NCBI RefSeq assembly: GCF_036409475.1
Contig: NZ_JAYRCK010000017.1
Coordinates: 51,753 to 115,752 of the forward strand
Length of the DNA: 64,000 bases
DNA from: Scandinavium sp036409475
GTDB lineage: Bacteria > Pseudomonadota > Gammaproteobacteria > Enterobacterales > Enterobacteriaceae
Direction of reading: 5' to 3'
A model generated the notes under the pieces. It was not told the origin of the DNA. It did no database searches and worked only from the letters and a program-made list of their open reading frames with translations. This document shows, piece after piece, positions 7,789 through 16,360 of this stretch. The translations under genes were made by a program, and so were the position numbers. The first letter of the stretch is position 1. Every line of letters begins with the position of its first letter.

Positions 7789-9777
7789 TTATTTTGATTT
7801 AGCCGATTGCAGACTTACGCCCTCCGACAGACTAAAACGGACGAGGGTCTGATATTCTCCGGCATATCCCATTGGCCAGGTGCAGCGTTTAAACGCCCGG
7901 CTGGTATCACGCAGAAAGATTTGCGTCCCTTTGGTATTGATACGCTTCAATTGGCCCATGGCGCCAATGCTCACCTTCAAGGTGACATCCCCCTCCACGC
8001 CCATGGCTCGCGCTTTTTCAGAATAGACAGGCAACTGGCAATCACCAAATATTTCCTGTTCTACGGTCAACGGCTCTGACCTGGCGGGAATCGCTTTCGG
8101 CGGCGTTTTAGGCCCCCCTTTTTCTGGCGTGACAACCATAGATTCTTCATCCGCATCCTCTGGAGGAGTCAAGACCGGGGCATCGCTGACGCCTGCGGCT
8201 TTAGCCACAGCGGTAGCCTGTGCGGCTTCTGCCAGGGCCGTCGCTTCCACCTCCCGGGCCGCCGCGGCAAGCGTTGCGGTTCTGGACACTTCGGCCGCTC
8301 TTTCCGCCCGCACGGCCTCTGCAGCCCTTGCGACGGCGGCCACTTTGTCCGCCTCAGTCCTTTGAGCGTTCGCTTCCAGCCGGCTCACGTCTGCTACCTT
8401 AGCCGCCTGCCCTGCGGCAGCGGCTTTTGCCTTTAAATCTGCTTTTGCGGCTTTCGCCACCTGCGCAGCGCTCGTGGCGTTGGTTTTCGCGTCTGCAACG
8501 CGTTGAGCGACCTGTTCTTTCTCTGCAACAGCCGCCAGGGTCGCCTCAGAGGCTGACGTTGCAGCAGTCACTTTCATTGCTGCGCTGGCTTTCGCCGTTT
8601 CAGCTCGTTCGGCCGCCTTCGCGGCTTCAGTGGCTTTCGCCGCCGCGACAGCGGCAGCGTCGCGGGCTTCTTGCTCAGCTTTGGCAGCCTCTTTCGCTCT
8701 GGCGACTTCAGCGGCTTTTGCGGCTTTCACGATTTGAGCGGCTTTCGTGGCGGCGGTGATGCTTTCTGATAAATCAGCTTTCGCCGCTTTCGCAGCCTCT
8801 GTCGCTCTTGCAGCCTGCGTTTCGGCTTCTGTTAGCGTGGCGGTCGCATTCACTTTTGTGGCTTCCGCATTAGCCGCAGCCTGAGCAGCAGCCAGTGCCG
8901 CAGCCGCCTGCGTATTTTCGATGGCTTTAGCCGCTTCAGCTTCTCTTGCCGCCTCTTCAGCCTGGGCCGTTAGGGCATCGTTAATCGCGGTAGCCTCTCT
9001 GGCGGCTTGCGTCGCTTTTTTCGCTTCTGTCACTTTAGCTACTTTGGCGACTAACGCCGCCTCTGTGGCTTTTGCCGCTTCGGCTACCCTGGTTTCTTCC
9101 AGCGCTTTAGCGGCTTTCGCCGCCCTGTCCGACTCTTCCGCTGCGGCGAGAGCAGCCTGAGCGGCACGCTCTGCGGCGGCAACGTCCTCAGCCGCTCTGG
9201 CAGCCTGGGCTAGTTTTTCGGCCTCAAGCGCTTGCGCGGCTTCTGTGGCCTGTTTCGCTTTTTCGGCCTCATTCGCTTTGGCCACTTTGGCCGCTTCTGC
9301 CGCCTTAACGGCTTTCGAGACTTTAAGCGCTTCTTTGGCGGTCGCGGCTTCAGCGGCTTTTGCCGCATGGTCTGCTTTCGCGATTTTTGCCTCCATGGCA
9401 GCCTGCGCCGCCTTTAGCGTTTTCGCCGCTTTAGCGGCTTCCGCATCGCTTGCGGTTTGAATGGCTTTTGCTTTCTTCGCGGCTTTAACGGCGTCGGCGG
9501 CTTTTGCTGCCAGCCTGGCCTGATCCGCTTCCGCTTCCCGGGCCTTTTCTGCCGTTCTCACCACGTCATTTATTTTCACAGACTCCTCGCCCGGCGCATT
9601 CTCAACCACACTTCCCGTTTTATCTGTCATCGGCGAGACGGTTTCTGTCGGGGCCCTGAAGGGAGTGATAATTGGCGTCTCCTGTGGCGGCATGGGGATC
9701 ACCGGGACAACATGAGTAGCAGCAGACGTGTCAAAAATAGCGAGTATTCCCAGCAACATGAAATTTATCGGTTTCAA
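7789..9777 (-). CDS. Large Ala-rich coiled-coil protein with TonB/TolA-like C-terminus
   Basis: This 662-aa protein has an N-terminal signal-like segment (NFMLLGILAIFDTSA), then about 450 residues of alanine-rich heptad-like sequence built on AAKA/EAAKA units, typical of a long helical rod. A TonB C-terminal-like domain ends it (LPVYSEKARAMGVEGDVTLKVSIGAMGQL), with two cysteines (GDCQLP, KRCTWP) that could pair. TTG at 9777 is the likely start, since GAGGGA lies about 9 nt upstream. The plan resembles TolA, whose Ala-rich helix spans the periplasm, but no membrane anchor beyond the leader is obvious. It interrupts the usual tcyJ-dcyD junction. I do not recognise a named gene; function is inferred only as periplasmic and envelope-spanning. 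Confidence 0.8.
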   Translation of the reverse strand: MKPINFMLLGILAIFDTSAATHVVPVIPMPPQETPIITPFRAPTETVSPMTDKTGSVVENAPGEESVKINDVVRTAEKAREAEADQARLAAKAADAVKAAKKAKAIQTASDAEAAKAAKTLKAAQAAMEAKIAKADHAAKAAEAATAKEALKVSKAVKAAEAAKVAKANEAEKAKQATEAAQALEAEKLAQAARAAEDVAAAERAAQAALAAAEESDRAAKAAKALEETRVAEAAKATEAALVAKVAKVTEAKKATQAAREATAINDALTAQAEEAAREAEAAKAIENTQAAAALAAAQAAANAEATKVNATATLTEAETQAARATEAAKAAKADLSESITAATKAAQIVKAAKAAEVARAKEAAKAEQEARDAAAVAAAKATEAAKAAERAETAKASAAMKVTAATSASEATLAAVAEKEQVAQRVADAKTNATSAAQVAKAAKADLKAKAAAAGQAAKVADVSRLEANAQRTEADKVAAVARAAEAVRAERAAEVSRTATLAAAAREVEATALAEAAQATAVAKAAGVSDAPVLTPPEDADEESMVVTPEKGGPKTPPKAIPARSEPLTVEQEIFGDCQLPVYSEKARAMGVEGDVTLKVSIGAMGQLKRINTKGTQIFLRDTSRAFKRCTWPMGYAGEYQTLVRFSLSEGVSLQSAKSK

Positions 9778-9980
9778 TTTAGTCTTCCCTCAATTGACTC
9801 TCCCGCTATTATCATGAACTCCCGCTGCTGAGTATTGATCGCGCGCATTGCGCATAAAGGCTATTTTTCCCTTTTTATCATGCAGTTATATATATTTTGT
9901 ATTGATGGGCAATGTGGTATTCAGTTAAACAATTCGTTAGAGAGGAACGGCAGGCGGGTAAATTATGCAACCTGAAAAAG

Positions 9981-10020
9981 TAAAAAGTCCCGATCTGGCG
10001 ACCGGGACTGTTTGTTTACT
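9981..10020 (-). terminator. Intrinsic terminator after tcyJ
   Basis: A perfect 7-bp stem (AGTCCCG 9986-9992 with CGGGACT 10003-10009) is flanked by A- and T-rich runs, so it can work in either direction. It closes the fliAZ-tcyJ transcript before the Ala-rich gene. Confidence 0.8.
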
Positions 10021-10056
10021 TTAGGGCGTCAGATAACGCCGTTGAGTCATCACTTT

Positions 10057-10857
10057 TTAGTGGGTAACATCCGCCCCAAACCACTTCTCGGAAAGCGCTT
10101 TCAGGCTACCGTCTTTCTGCATGTCGGCAATCGCACCGTCCACCGCTTTCAGCAGGTCTTCGTTGCCTTTGCGCAGCGCAACACCAGACTCCTGACGGGA
10201 GAACGCTTCACCGGTCACAGCCAGCGTATCTTTGGTTTTCTTCACCAGATCCAACGCTGCCAGACGGTCGACCAGGATCGCATCGATACGGCCTACGCGC
10301 AGATCCTGATATTTGGTCGGGTCATCGTCATAGGTACGCACGTCCACACCCTGTACGTTCTGACGCAACCACTCTTCGTAGTTGGTCCCCAGACCCACGC
10401 CGACTTTTTTACCTTTCAGATCAGCGGCACTTTTGATGGTGCTTTCATTGCCTTTTTTCACCAGCGCCTGAATACCGGACACGGTGTACGGCGTAGAGAA
10501 GTCATATTTCTTCTTACGCACGTCGGAAATGGTCACCTGGTTGATCACCACATCAATACGCTTAGAATCCAGCGAGGCCAGCATCCCGTCCCATTTGGTC
10601 GGTTTGAGGTCTGCTTTCACACCGAGGTGTTTCGCCAGTTCCTGAGCAAACTCCACTTCAAAGCCAGTAAGTTTGCCGTCATCGCCCTGGAAGCTGAACG
10701 GCGGATAAGTGCCTTCCAGCCCAACGCGCAGCGAACCACGTTCTTTGACCTGAGCCAGCAGGTTTTCAGCGGCGAACGTTTTGACGCTTGCGCCAGCAAC
10801 CAGCGCCACAGCCATCATTCCCATCAGAGCCTGACGGCCCAACAGTGCTAATTTCAT
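10057..10857 (-). CDS. tcyJ: Cystine-binding periplasmic protein
   Basis: Periplasmic solute-binding protein of family 3 that delivers L-cystine to TcyLN; formerly fliY because it follows fliZ. A signal peptide is clear (LMGMMAVALVAGASVKTFA, then AENLL). The mature domain carries the SBP family 3 signature (GFEVEFAQELAKHLG) and ligand residues typical of the family. I use the second ATG (266 aa) since GGGGGA lies too close to the first. A terminator 40 bp downstream isolates it from the genes beyond. Confidence 0.95.
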   Translation of the reverse strand: MKLALLGRQALMGMMAVALVAGASVKTFAAENLLAQVKERGSLRVGLEGTYPPFSFQGDDGKLTGFEVEFAQELAKHLGVKADLKPTKWDGMLASLDSKRIDVVINQVTISDVRKKKYDFSTPYTVSGIQALVKKGNESTIKSAADLKGKKVGVGLGTNYEEWLRQNVQGVDVRTYDDDPTKYQDLRVGRIDAILVDRLAALDLVKKTKDTLAVTGEAFSRQESGVALRKGNEDLLKAVDGAIADMQKDGSLKALSEKWFGADVTH

Positions 10858-10942
10858 CATTCCCCCGAAATATCGAATTTTTTTGCAGTGTAAGGGGTTT
10901 AGCCAAAACAGCTAATACCCGTACGTTACATCTTATTCAAAA

Positions 10943-11491
10943 TTAATATATATCAGAGGTAACCTGATACGCGAACCTTTGCGACTCAACAACGGGACGG
11001 CCATTTTTATATTGCGAGTACTTGCGTAAGGCGATGCGATAATTATTGGTGCTGGTTGAAGGCAGCCACGGCGCCAGCGTTTCGTCCGGTTCACCGTCAA
11101 GCAGTTCGCGGTCGATTTTTAGCGCGGTCAGATGGTTCCCCAAGCGACGCAGGCGAACCACATATTCGCGCACCGTGCCGGGGCTCATATCGGTTTGCTC
11201 GAACAGATACTGCTTAAAGCCGAGGATATCGAAGAAATCGCTCTGCTCTTTGCAGTGCAAGTCGCCGCAGAATCGACAAAGCGCGACCCACTCCCGGCGT
11301 TCCAGCAGCCAGTCGGCTTCGTCCATCAGCGTATCAAGGCGGGAAATGGCAATCTTGTTGACGATTTCGCCCTGGCGGACCAGCGTGATGCGATCCAGCA
11401 GTTTGTGGCAATGGGCGCAATGCGTCTGGCTGTGTTTAAAGTCTTTCAAATGGCGGCTTAAAGGCCGTCTTTTTACGTGCTGCACCGTCAT
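10943..11491 (-). CDS. fliZ: Flagellar and curli regulator FliZ
   Basis: FliZ (182 aa) is a DNA-binding antagonist of sigma-S that favours motility over curli in E. coli. The sequence has the family traits: a basic N-terminus (QHVKRRPLSRHLKDFKHSQ), two CxxC pairs (CAHCHK; CRFCGDLHC), and an integrase core-binding-like helical domain (TVREYVVRLRRLGNHL to NNYRIALRKY). It follows fliA by about 50 bp and shares its promoter. Confidence 0.94.
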   Translation of the reverse strand: MTVQHVKRRPLSRHLKDFKHSQTHCAHCHKLLDRITLVRQGEIVNKIAISRLDTLMDEADWLLERREWVALCRFCGDLHCKEQSDFFDILGFKQYLFEQTDMSPGTVREYVVRLRRLGNHLTALKIDRELLDGEPDETLAPWLPSTSTNNYRIALRKYSQYKNGRPVVESQRFAYQVTSDIY

Positions 11492-11543
11492 GATAACTCC
11501 TGGTAGTCAATGCTATGTGCGGCATTTCTCCAGGCATGACAGC

Positions 11544-12275
11544 TTAGCCGCCCTCCTGGTACCGACCCAGTTTTGTACGCAAGCGCTTAATAGCCTGGCT
11601 GTGAAGCTGGCTGACGCGTGACTCCCCCACTTCCAGTACGGCACCAATCTCTTTGAGATTGAGCTCTTCCTGGTAGTAAAGCGTCAGCACCAGCTGCTCA
11701 CGTTCCGGCAGGGCTTCGATGGCCTCAATCACGCGCTGGCGCAGATTGCTCTCCATCAGTTGATGGAGCGGGTTCTCCTGCTGGTTTTCTTCAGTCACCA
11801 GCTCGATACTGTCGCCGTGCTCTTCCCGCCATTCGTCATAGGAGAAAAGCTGGCTGTTATTGGTATCGAGCAGCATCTGACGATACTCCTCAACAGCAAT
11901 GCCAAGACGCTGGGCGACTTCCGTTTCCGTCGCGTTACGTCCCAGTTCCTGTTCCAGTTGTCCCATCGCCTGCGCCACTTCACGAGCATTGCGGCGGACG
12001 CTGCGCGGCACCCAATCGCGGCTGCGCAGTTCGTCCAGCATCGCGCCACGTATGCGCTGTACTGCGTAAGTGGTAAATGCCGTGCCTTGCAGAGCATCGT
12101 AACGTTCGACGGCATTCAACAACCCAATGCCGCCCGCCTGAAGCAGATCATCCAGTTCCACGCTCGCCGGCAACCGCACCTGAAGGCGCAATGCTTCGTG
12201 TCGCACCAGAGGTACATAACGCTGCCACAGCGAGTGTTTATCCATTACACCTTCAGCGGTATAGAGTGAATTCAC
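11544..12275 (-). CDS. fliA: Flagellar sigma factor sigma-28 (FliA)
   Basis: FliA directs RNA polymerase to class 3 flagellar promoters and is held inactive by FlgM until the hook is complete. The 243-aa protein has region 2 (DLLQAGGIGLLNAVERYD; TYAVQRIRGAMLDELRSRDWVPRS), region 3, and region 4 with its helix-turn-helix (LNLKEIGAVLEVGESRVSQLHSQA). The C-terminus is four residues longer than in E. coli. Its own promoter contains a sigma-28 -10 element upstream. Confidence 0.97.
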   Translation of the reverse strand: MNSLYTAEGVMDKHSLWQRYVPLVRHEALRLQVRLPASVELDDLLQAGGIGLLNAVERYDALQGTAFTTYAVQRIRGAMLDELRSRDWVPRSVRRNAREVAQAMGQLEQELGRNATETEVAQRLGIAVEEYRQMLLDTNNSQLFSYDEWREEHGDSIELVTEENQQENPLHQLMESNLRQRVIEAIEALPEREQLVLTLYYQEELNLKEIGAVLEVGESRVSQLHSQAIKRLRTKLGRYQEGG

Positions 12276-12298
12276 GATAAACAGCCCTGCAATAGTTG

Positions 12299-12328
12299 AG
12301 TTATCGGCATGATTATCCGTTTCTGGAG
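12299..12328 (-). promoter_or_regulatory. Sigma-28 -10 element of the fliAZ promoter
   Basis: GCCGATAA reads on the minus strand at 12308-12301, about 25 bp upstream of the fliA start, a perfect sigma-28 -10 box. The -35 side is weak, as expected for a promoter that also answers FlhDC and sigma-70. Confidence 0.7.
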
Positions 12329-12426
12329 GGGTTTTAATCGACGGAATAGTGGCTAAAAGGGGGGGTTATTTGGGGAGTTAAGTGAAACTGCACAATGAAA
12401 AAACCCCGCCGGAGCGAGGTTTCAGA

Positions 12427-12477
12427 CTGCTGACAAAGAAGGAAAAAGCGTGGTTTTTCCTTCTTTGTGGTGAGCAG
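12427..12477. repeat. Long inverted repeat between fliC and fliA
   Basis: Arms ACAAAGAAGGAAAAA (12433-12447) and its exact complement (12454-12468) enclose a 6-nt loop. Pairing extends imperfectly outward (CTGCT/AGCAG). It would form a strong RNA hairpin or cruciform. It is not followed by a U tract, so I do not call it a terminator. It lies in the 300-bp fliA-fliC gap, which otherwise holds the fliC terminator and the fliA promoter. Confidence 0.75.
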
Positions 12478-12527
12478 CCGAAAATCAATAAATTGATTTT
12501 CCTTGTTTATTATTCACAAATCAAAGA

Positions 12528-12552
12528 TAAACCCCGGCAAGCCGGGGTTTGT
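12528..12552 (-). terminator. Intrinsic terminator of fliC
   Basis: An 8-bp GC-rich stem (AACCCCGG / CCGGGGTT at 12530-12549, loop CAAG) is followed on the minus strand by a T-rich stretch about 25 bp after the fliC stop. Confidence 0.85.
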
Positions 12553-12575
12553 GAAGCAAATCAAGCTTTGACAAA

Positions 12576-13784
12576 TTAGCCCTGCAGCAGAGACAGAACC
12601 TGCTGTGGAACCTGGTTAGCTTTTGCCAGCACGGAGTTACCGGCCTGCTGAATGATCTGCGCTTTAGACATGTTGGACACTTCGGTCGCATAGTCGGCGT
12701 CCTGAATACGGGACTGCGCTTCAGACAGGTTGGTGGTGGTGTTGTTCAGGTTGGTGACCGCAGAATCCAGACGGTTCTGGATAGCACCCAGAGAAGAACG
12801 GAATTTGTCTACAGAAGCGATAGCGTCGTCCAGTTTAGCCAGTGGGTTAGAGGTAGAACCCGTGGTCAAATTGGATAAGCTCAGGCTAGAAGTGTCGATC
12901 TTAAATGCAGCAGTAGTACCAGTTGTAGTAGCTGATTGAGGGTCTAAAGCCACGTAATAATCTTTTGCCACACCTGTACTAGTCGCAGTGTCGTACGAGC
13001 TATCAAAACCATTTGCTTTGAGGTTGTTAACTTCAGCAGCACTGCCTGGAGTGATGGTCACTTTAGCGAATAAATTGCCATTAGTATCTGAATAAACCTT
13101 TGTACCATCGACCGCAACGCTACCTGATGCGACTCCGAGGCGTGTAGCTAAATCACCGCCATTATTTTCTGCAACAGTCGCACCAGTGATACTGGTTGTC
13201 GCACCATAGTATGGTTTGAAATCAGAAACCAAAGAAGGTATTCCACCCTGTGGACCATTTACGTTGAAGCTGGACAGACCCAAAGTAGAAGAGTCAATCT
13301 TCTTCAGGTCAATATCGATGGTTTCTCCGTCGTTCGCGCCAACCTGGATAGACATTTTGCCGTCTTTCGCCAGTACGTTCACGCCGTTGAACTGAGTCTG
13401 ACCGGATACGCGGTCAATTTCAGACAGACGGGATTTGATTTCGTCCTGGATAGAAGACAGGTCGGAATCGGAGTTGGTGCCGGTAGAAGCCTGAACGGTC
13501 AGCTCACGGATACGCTGTAAGTTGTTGTTGATTTCAGACAGTGCGCCTTCAGTGGTCTGCGCCACAGAGATACCGTCATTGGCGTTACGCGCAGCCTGAG
13601 TCAGGCCTTTGATGTTAGAGGTGAAGCGGTTAGCAATCGCCTGGCCCGCAGCATCATCTTTCGCGCTGTTGATACGCAGACCAGAAGACAGACGCTCAAT
13701 GGAAGTCGCCAGAGCAGACTGGTTCTTGTTGATGTTGTTCTGAGTGATCAGCGAGAGGCTGTTGGTATTAATGACTTGTGCCAT
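12576..13784 (-). CDS. fliC: Flagellin FliC
   Basis: Flagellin (402 aa) is the filament subunit exported through the flagellar type III channel and capped by FliD. The conserved N-terminal D0-D1 (AQVINTNSLSLITQNNINK onward) includes the TLR5-recognised stretch QRIRELTVQ at residues 90-98. The conserved C-terminal D1-D0 ends in VLAKANQVPQQVLSLLQG. The central D2-D3 region, about residues 175-310, is short, Thr/Ser-rich and variable, with more AT-rich codons than the ends, typical of antigenic exchange. A sigma-28 promoter precedes it and a strong terminator follows. Confidence 0.97.
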   Translation of the reverse strand: MAQVINTNSLSLITQNNINKNQSALATSIERLSSGLRINSAKDDAAGQAIANRFTSNIKGLTQAARNANDGISVAQTTEGALSEINNNLQRIRELTVQASTGTNSDSDLSSIQDEIKSRLSEIDRVSGQTQFNGVNVLAKDGKMSIQVGANDGETIDIDLKKIDSSTLGLSSFNVNGPQGGIPSLVSDFKPYYGATTSITGATVAENNGGDLATRLGVASGSVAVDGTKVYSDTNGNLFAKVTITPGSAAEVNNLKANGFDSSYDTATSTGVAKDYYVALDPQSATTTGTTAAFKIDTSSLSLSNLTTGSTSNPLAKLDDAIASVDKFRSSLGAIQNRLDSAVTNLNNTTTNLSEAQSRIQDADYATEVSNMSKAQIIQQAGNSVLAKANQVPQQVLSLLQG

Positions 13785-13863
13785 GATTTCGTTTCCTGTT
13801 GTTCATCAAATCTGTGGAGTAGATTTGGGTTTCCACCCGTCGGCTCAATCGCCGTCATTGTGG

Positions 13864-13890
13864 TTATCGTCGTGCCCTCACCAACCTTTA
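13864..13890 (-). promoter_or_regulatory. Sigma-28 promoter of fliC
   Basis: On the minus strand, TAAAGGTT (13890-13883), an 11-bp spacer, then GACGATAA (13871-13864) match the sigma-28 consensus TAAAGTTT-N11-GCCGATAA. It lies about 80 bp before the fliC ATG, giving a long 5' leader. Confidence 0.9.
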
Positions 13891-13997
13891 GATTTTTTTT
13901 CACACTTTTTTCCACAGGAACTGAAATAATTTTTTAGCCGCCGAAATACTCTTCAGTCATGCCTTTATTCCCGCCATTAAAAAAAGAAAATTAACCG

Positions 13998-14024
13998 TAA
14001 ACTTTGCGCCATTCCCGCCGATAA
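13998..14024 (+). promoter_or_regulatory. Sigma-28 promoter of fliDST
   Basis: TAAACTTT (13998-14005), an 11-bp spacer and GCCGATAA (14017-14024) form a near-perfect sigma-28 promoter 44 bp upstream of fliD. Confidence 0.93.
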
Positions 14025-14067
14025 CCCCGGTATTCATTCTACGTGTCGATAAATTTAAGGAATAAAT

Positions 14068-15471
14068 ATGGCAAGTATTTCTACACTGGGTATCGGTTCG
14101 GGTCTCGATTTAAGTACCATTCTGGATAACCTGGAAACGGCGGAGAAAGCTTCCCTGAAGCCTATTTCGGCCCAGCAGTCTTCTTTCACCGCCAAGCTCA
14201 GTGCCTACGGCACTCTCAAGAGTGCGCTGGTTGCTTTTCAGACCGCCAATACTGCACTGAATAAAGCCGATCTGTTTACTGCCACTAGCACCACCAGCAG
14301 TTCGTCTGCCTTTAGCGCGACCACTACTGGCAATGCCGTTGCTGGAAAATACACCATTAGCGTGTCACAACTGGCGCAGGCGCAAACGCTCACCTCTAAA
14401 ACGGCTCAGACAGACAGCAAAACAGCCATTGCCACCACTGACAGCACGTTGACCATTCAACAGGGCGGGGACAAAAAGCCGGTCACTATCGATATCAGTG
14501 CGGCCAACTCTTCACTGAGTGGTATCCGCGATGCCATCAACAAAGCCGATGCCGGTGTTAGCGCCAGTATTATCAACGTCGGTAATGGGCAGTATCGTCT
14601 GTCGATCACTTCAAACGAGACTGGTGCGGATAATGCAATGACGTTGTCCGTAAGTGGCGACAGCGCGCTGCAAAGCTTTATGGGCTATGACGCGTCCGGC
14701 AACGGTGGCATGCAGGAAAGTGTGACGGCTCAAAATGCCAAACTCAAAGTCAATAACATCGACATTGAGAACAGCAGCAACACCATCAGCGATGCGCTGG
14801 AAGATATCACGCTGAACCTGAACGACACCACTACCGGCAACCAGACTTTAACCATCACCAAAGATAATTCGCAGGCGGAAACGGCGATCACAACCTGGGT
14901 CAACGCCTACAACACTCTGCAGGATACTTTTTCCTCGCTGACGAAATACACCGCGGTAGATGCCGGTACTGATGCGCAGGATACAAGCAACGGTGCCCTA
15001 CTCGGTGATACCACTCTTCGCACGATCCAGACTCAGTTAAAAAGCATGCTGACCAGTTCGGGCAGCTCGTCGTTTAAAACCCTGTCGCAGATTGGTATTA
15101 CCAGCGATCCGAGCACCGGTAAGCTCAATATCGATAGCACCAGGCTTGAAAGTGCGCTGAAAACCGATGCGGCCAACGTCAAAGATATGATTGTGGGTGA
15201 TGGCAAAACCACAGGTATCACCACCACCATGGATAAAAACCTGACCAGTTGGCTCTCCAGCACCGGGATCGTTCAGGCCGCAACGGATGGTGTGAGTAAA
15301 ACGCTGAAAGATCTGACTCAACAGTACAACGATGCCAGCACTCGCATTGATAACCTGGTCGCACGATACAAAGCCCAGTTTACCCAGCTTGACGTGATGA
15401 TGAACTCGCTGAACTCCACCAGCAGCTATCTGACTCAGCAGTTCGAGTCTTCATCCAGCAGCAAAAGCTAA
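14068..15471 (+). CDS. fliD: Flagellar filament cap protein FliD
   Basis: FliD (467 aa) forms the pentameric cap that folds flagellin at the filament tip. The N-terminus (SISTLGIGSGLDLSTILDNLETAEK) and the helical C-terminus with coiled-coil character (LKDLTQQYNDASTRIDNLVARYKAQFTQLDVMM) are conserved. The middle is Ser/Thr-rich and more variable. First gene of fliD-fliS-fliT under a clear sigma-28 promoter. Confidence 0.96.
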   Translation: MASISTLGIGSGLDLSTILDNLETAEKASLKPISAQQSSFTAKLSAYGTLKSALVAFQTANTALNKADLFTATSTTSSSSAFSATTTGNAVAGKYTISVSQLAQAQTLTSKTAQTDSKTAIATTDSTLTIQQGGDKKPVTIDISAANSSLSGIRDAINKADAGVSASIINVGNGQYRLSITSNETGADNAMTLSVSGDSALQSFMGYDASGNGGMQESVTAQNAKLKVNNIDIENSSNTISDALEDITLNLNDTTTGNQTLTITKDNSQAETAITTWVNAYNTLQDTFSSLTKYTAVDAGTDAQDTSNGALLGDTTLRTIQTQLKSMLTSSGSSSFKTLSQIGITSDPSTGKLNIDSTRLESALKTDAANVKDMIVGDGKTTGITTTMDKNLTSWLSSTGIVQAATDGVSKTLKDLTQQYNDASTRIDNLVARYKAQFTQLDVMMNSLNSTSSYLTQQFESSSSSKS

Positions 15472-15493
15472 TTAATTAAGCCCAGGAGCTAAC

Positions 15494-15904
15494 ATGTACG
15501 GCGCAAATGGCACACAGGCCTACGCAAAAATTGGAGTCGAAAGCGCGGTGATGAGCGCCAGCCAACAGCAACTGGTGAACATGCTGTTCGAGGGGGCGCT
15601 CAGCGCCCTGGTCCGCGCTCGCCTGTTTATGCAGGACAACAATCTGGAGGGAAAAGGCCTTTCCCTCTCGAAAGCGATAAACATCATCGAGAACGGCCTC
15701 AAAATCGGCCTTGATGAGAAAAGCGATGATGAACTCACGCAAAACCTGATTGCACTGTACGCCTATATGGTAAGGCGTCTCCTGCAGGCCAATCTGCGCA
15801 ACGAAATCTCTGCCGTTGAAGAGGTGGAGTACTTGCTGCGCAATATCGCCGATGCCTGGAAGGAAGTTGCCACCTCGCCCACTCTGATTCAGGACGCCGT
15901 CTAA
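15494..15904 (+). CDS. fliS: Flagellin export chaperone FliS
   Basis: FliS (136 aa) binds the disordered FliC C-terminus and prevents premature polymerisation. The family start (MYGANGTQAYAKIGVESAVMSASQQQLVNMLFEG) and the all-helical sequence are intact. It begins 22 bp after fliD, and its TAA stop overlaps the fliT ATG by one base (TAATG), indicating coupling. Confidence 0.96.
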   Translation: MYGANGTQAYAKIGVESAVMSASQQQLVNMLFEGALSALVRARLFMQDNNLEGKGLSLSKAINIIENGLKIGLDEKSDDELTQNLIALYAYMVRRLLQANLRNEISAVEEVEYLLRNIADAWKEVATSPTLIQDAV

Positions 15905-16281
15905 TGAGCACTGCATCGCACCTGTATAGCCTGTACCAGCAGCTTCTTGATCAAAGCCTCATCATGCTGCGACACGCCTCGGAAGGACAATGGGACGAAT
16001 TAATCGCTTGTGAAATGGAGTATGTCAGAGCGGTGCAAAAACTGGCTGAAGCCACGCAACACCTTGATCCCTCTTCAAGTGTGCAAGAGCAACTGAGGCC
16101 CGTTCTGCGGGCCATTCTGGACAATGAAACCGAGGTGAAGCGCCTGCTGCAGGCGCGTATGGATGAATTGTCGAAGCTGGTGGGCCAGTCTTCGATGCAG
16201 AAATCGGTGTTGACCGCCTATGGCAAACAGGGTGGCCACGTCCTGGTGCCGCAGGAATCCCGCGACACCCCAACCAACTGA
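15904..16281 (+). CDS. fliT: FliD chaperone and FlhDC inhibitor FliT
   Basis: FliT (125 aa) chaperones FliD and, when free, binds FlhC and lowers class 2 expression. It is a small helical protein (YSLYQQLLDQSLIMLRHASEGQWDELI onward) like E. coli FliT. It is last in the fliDST operon and followed at once by amyA on the same strand. Confidence 0.93.
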   Translation: MSTASHLYSLYQQLLDQSLIMLRHASEGQWDELIACEMEYVRAVQKLAEATQHLDPSSSVQEQLRPVLRAILDNETEVKRLLQARMDELSKLVGQSSMQKSVLTAYGKQGGHVLVPQESRDTPTN

Positions 16282-16360
16282 AACGCTTGCGCGCGCTGCG
16301 CGCCAGGCGTTTTCCTCTAAATATTCCATACTAGAGTCTCTTCCCACATGGAGTCTCAGT

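Noticed and set aside
8129..9460. Several Ala/Leu-rich plus-strand frames
   Set aside because: They are antisense to the GC-rich Ala-rich rod gene; repetitive alanine codons keep all frames open.
8100..9560. Repetitive DNA considered as a CRISPR array
   Set aside because: There are no constant repeats with unique spacers; periodicity is codon-level and protein-coding.
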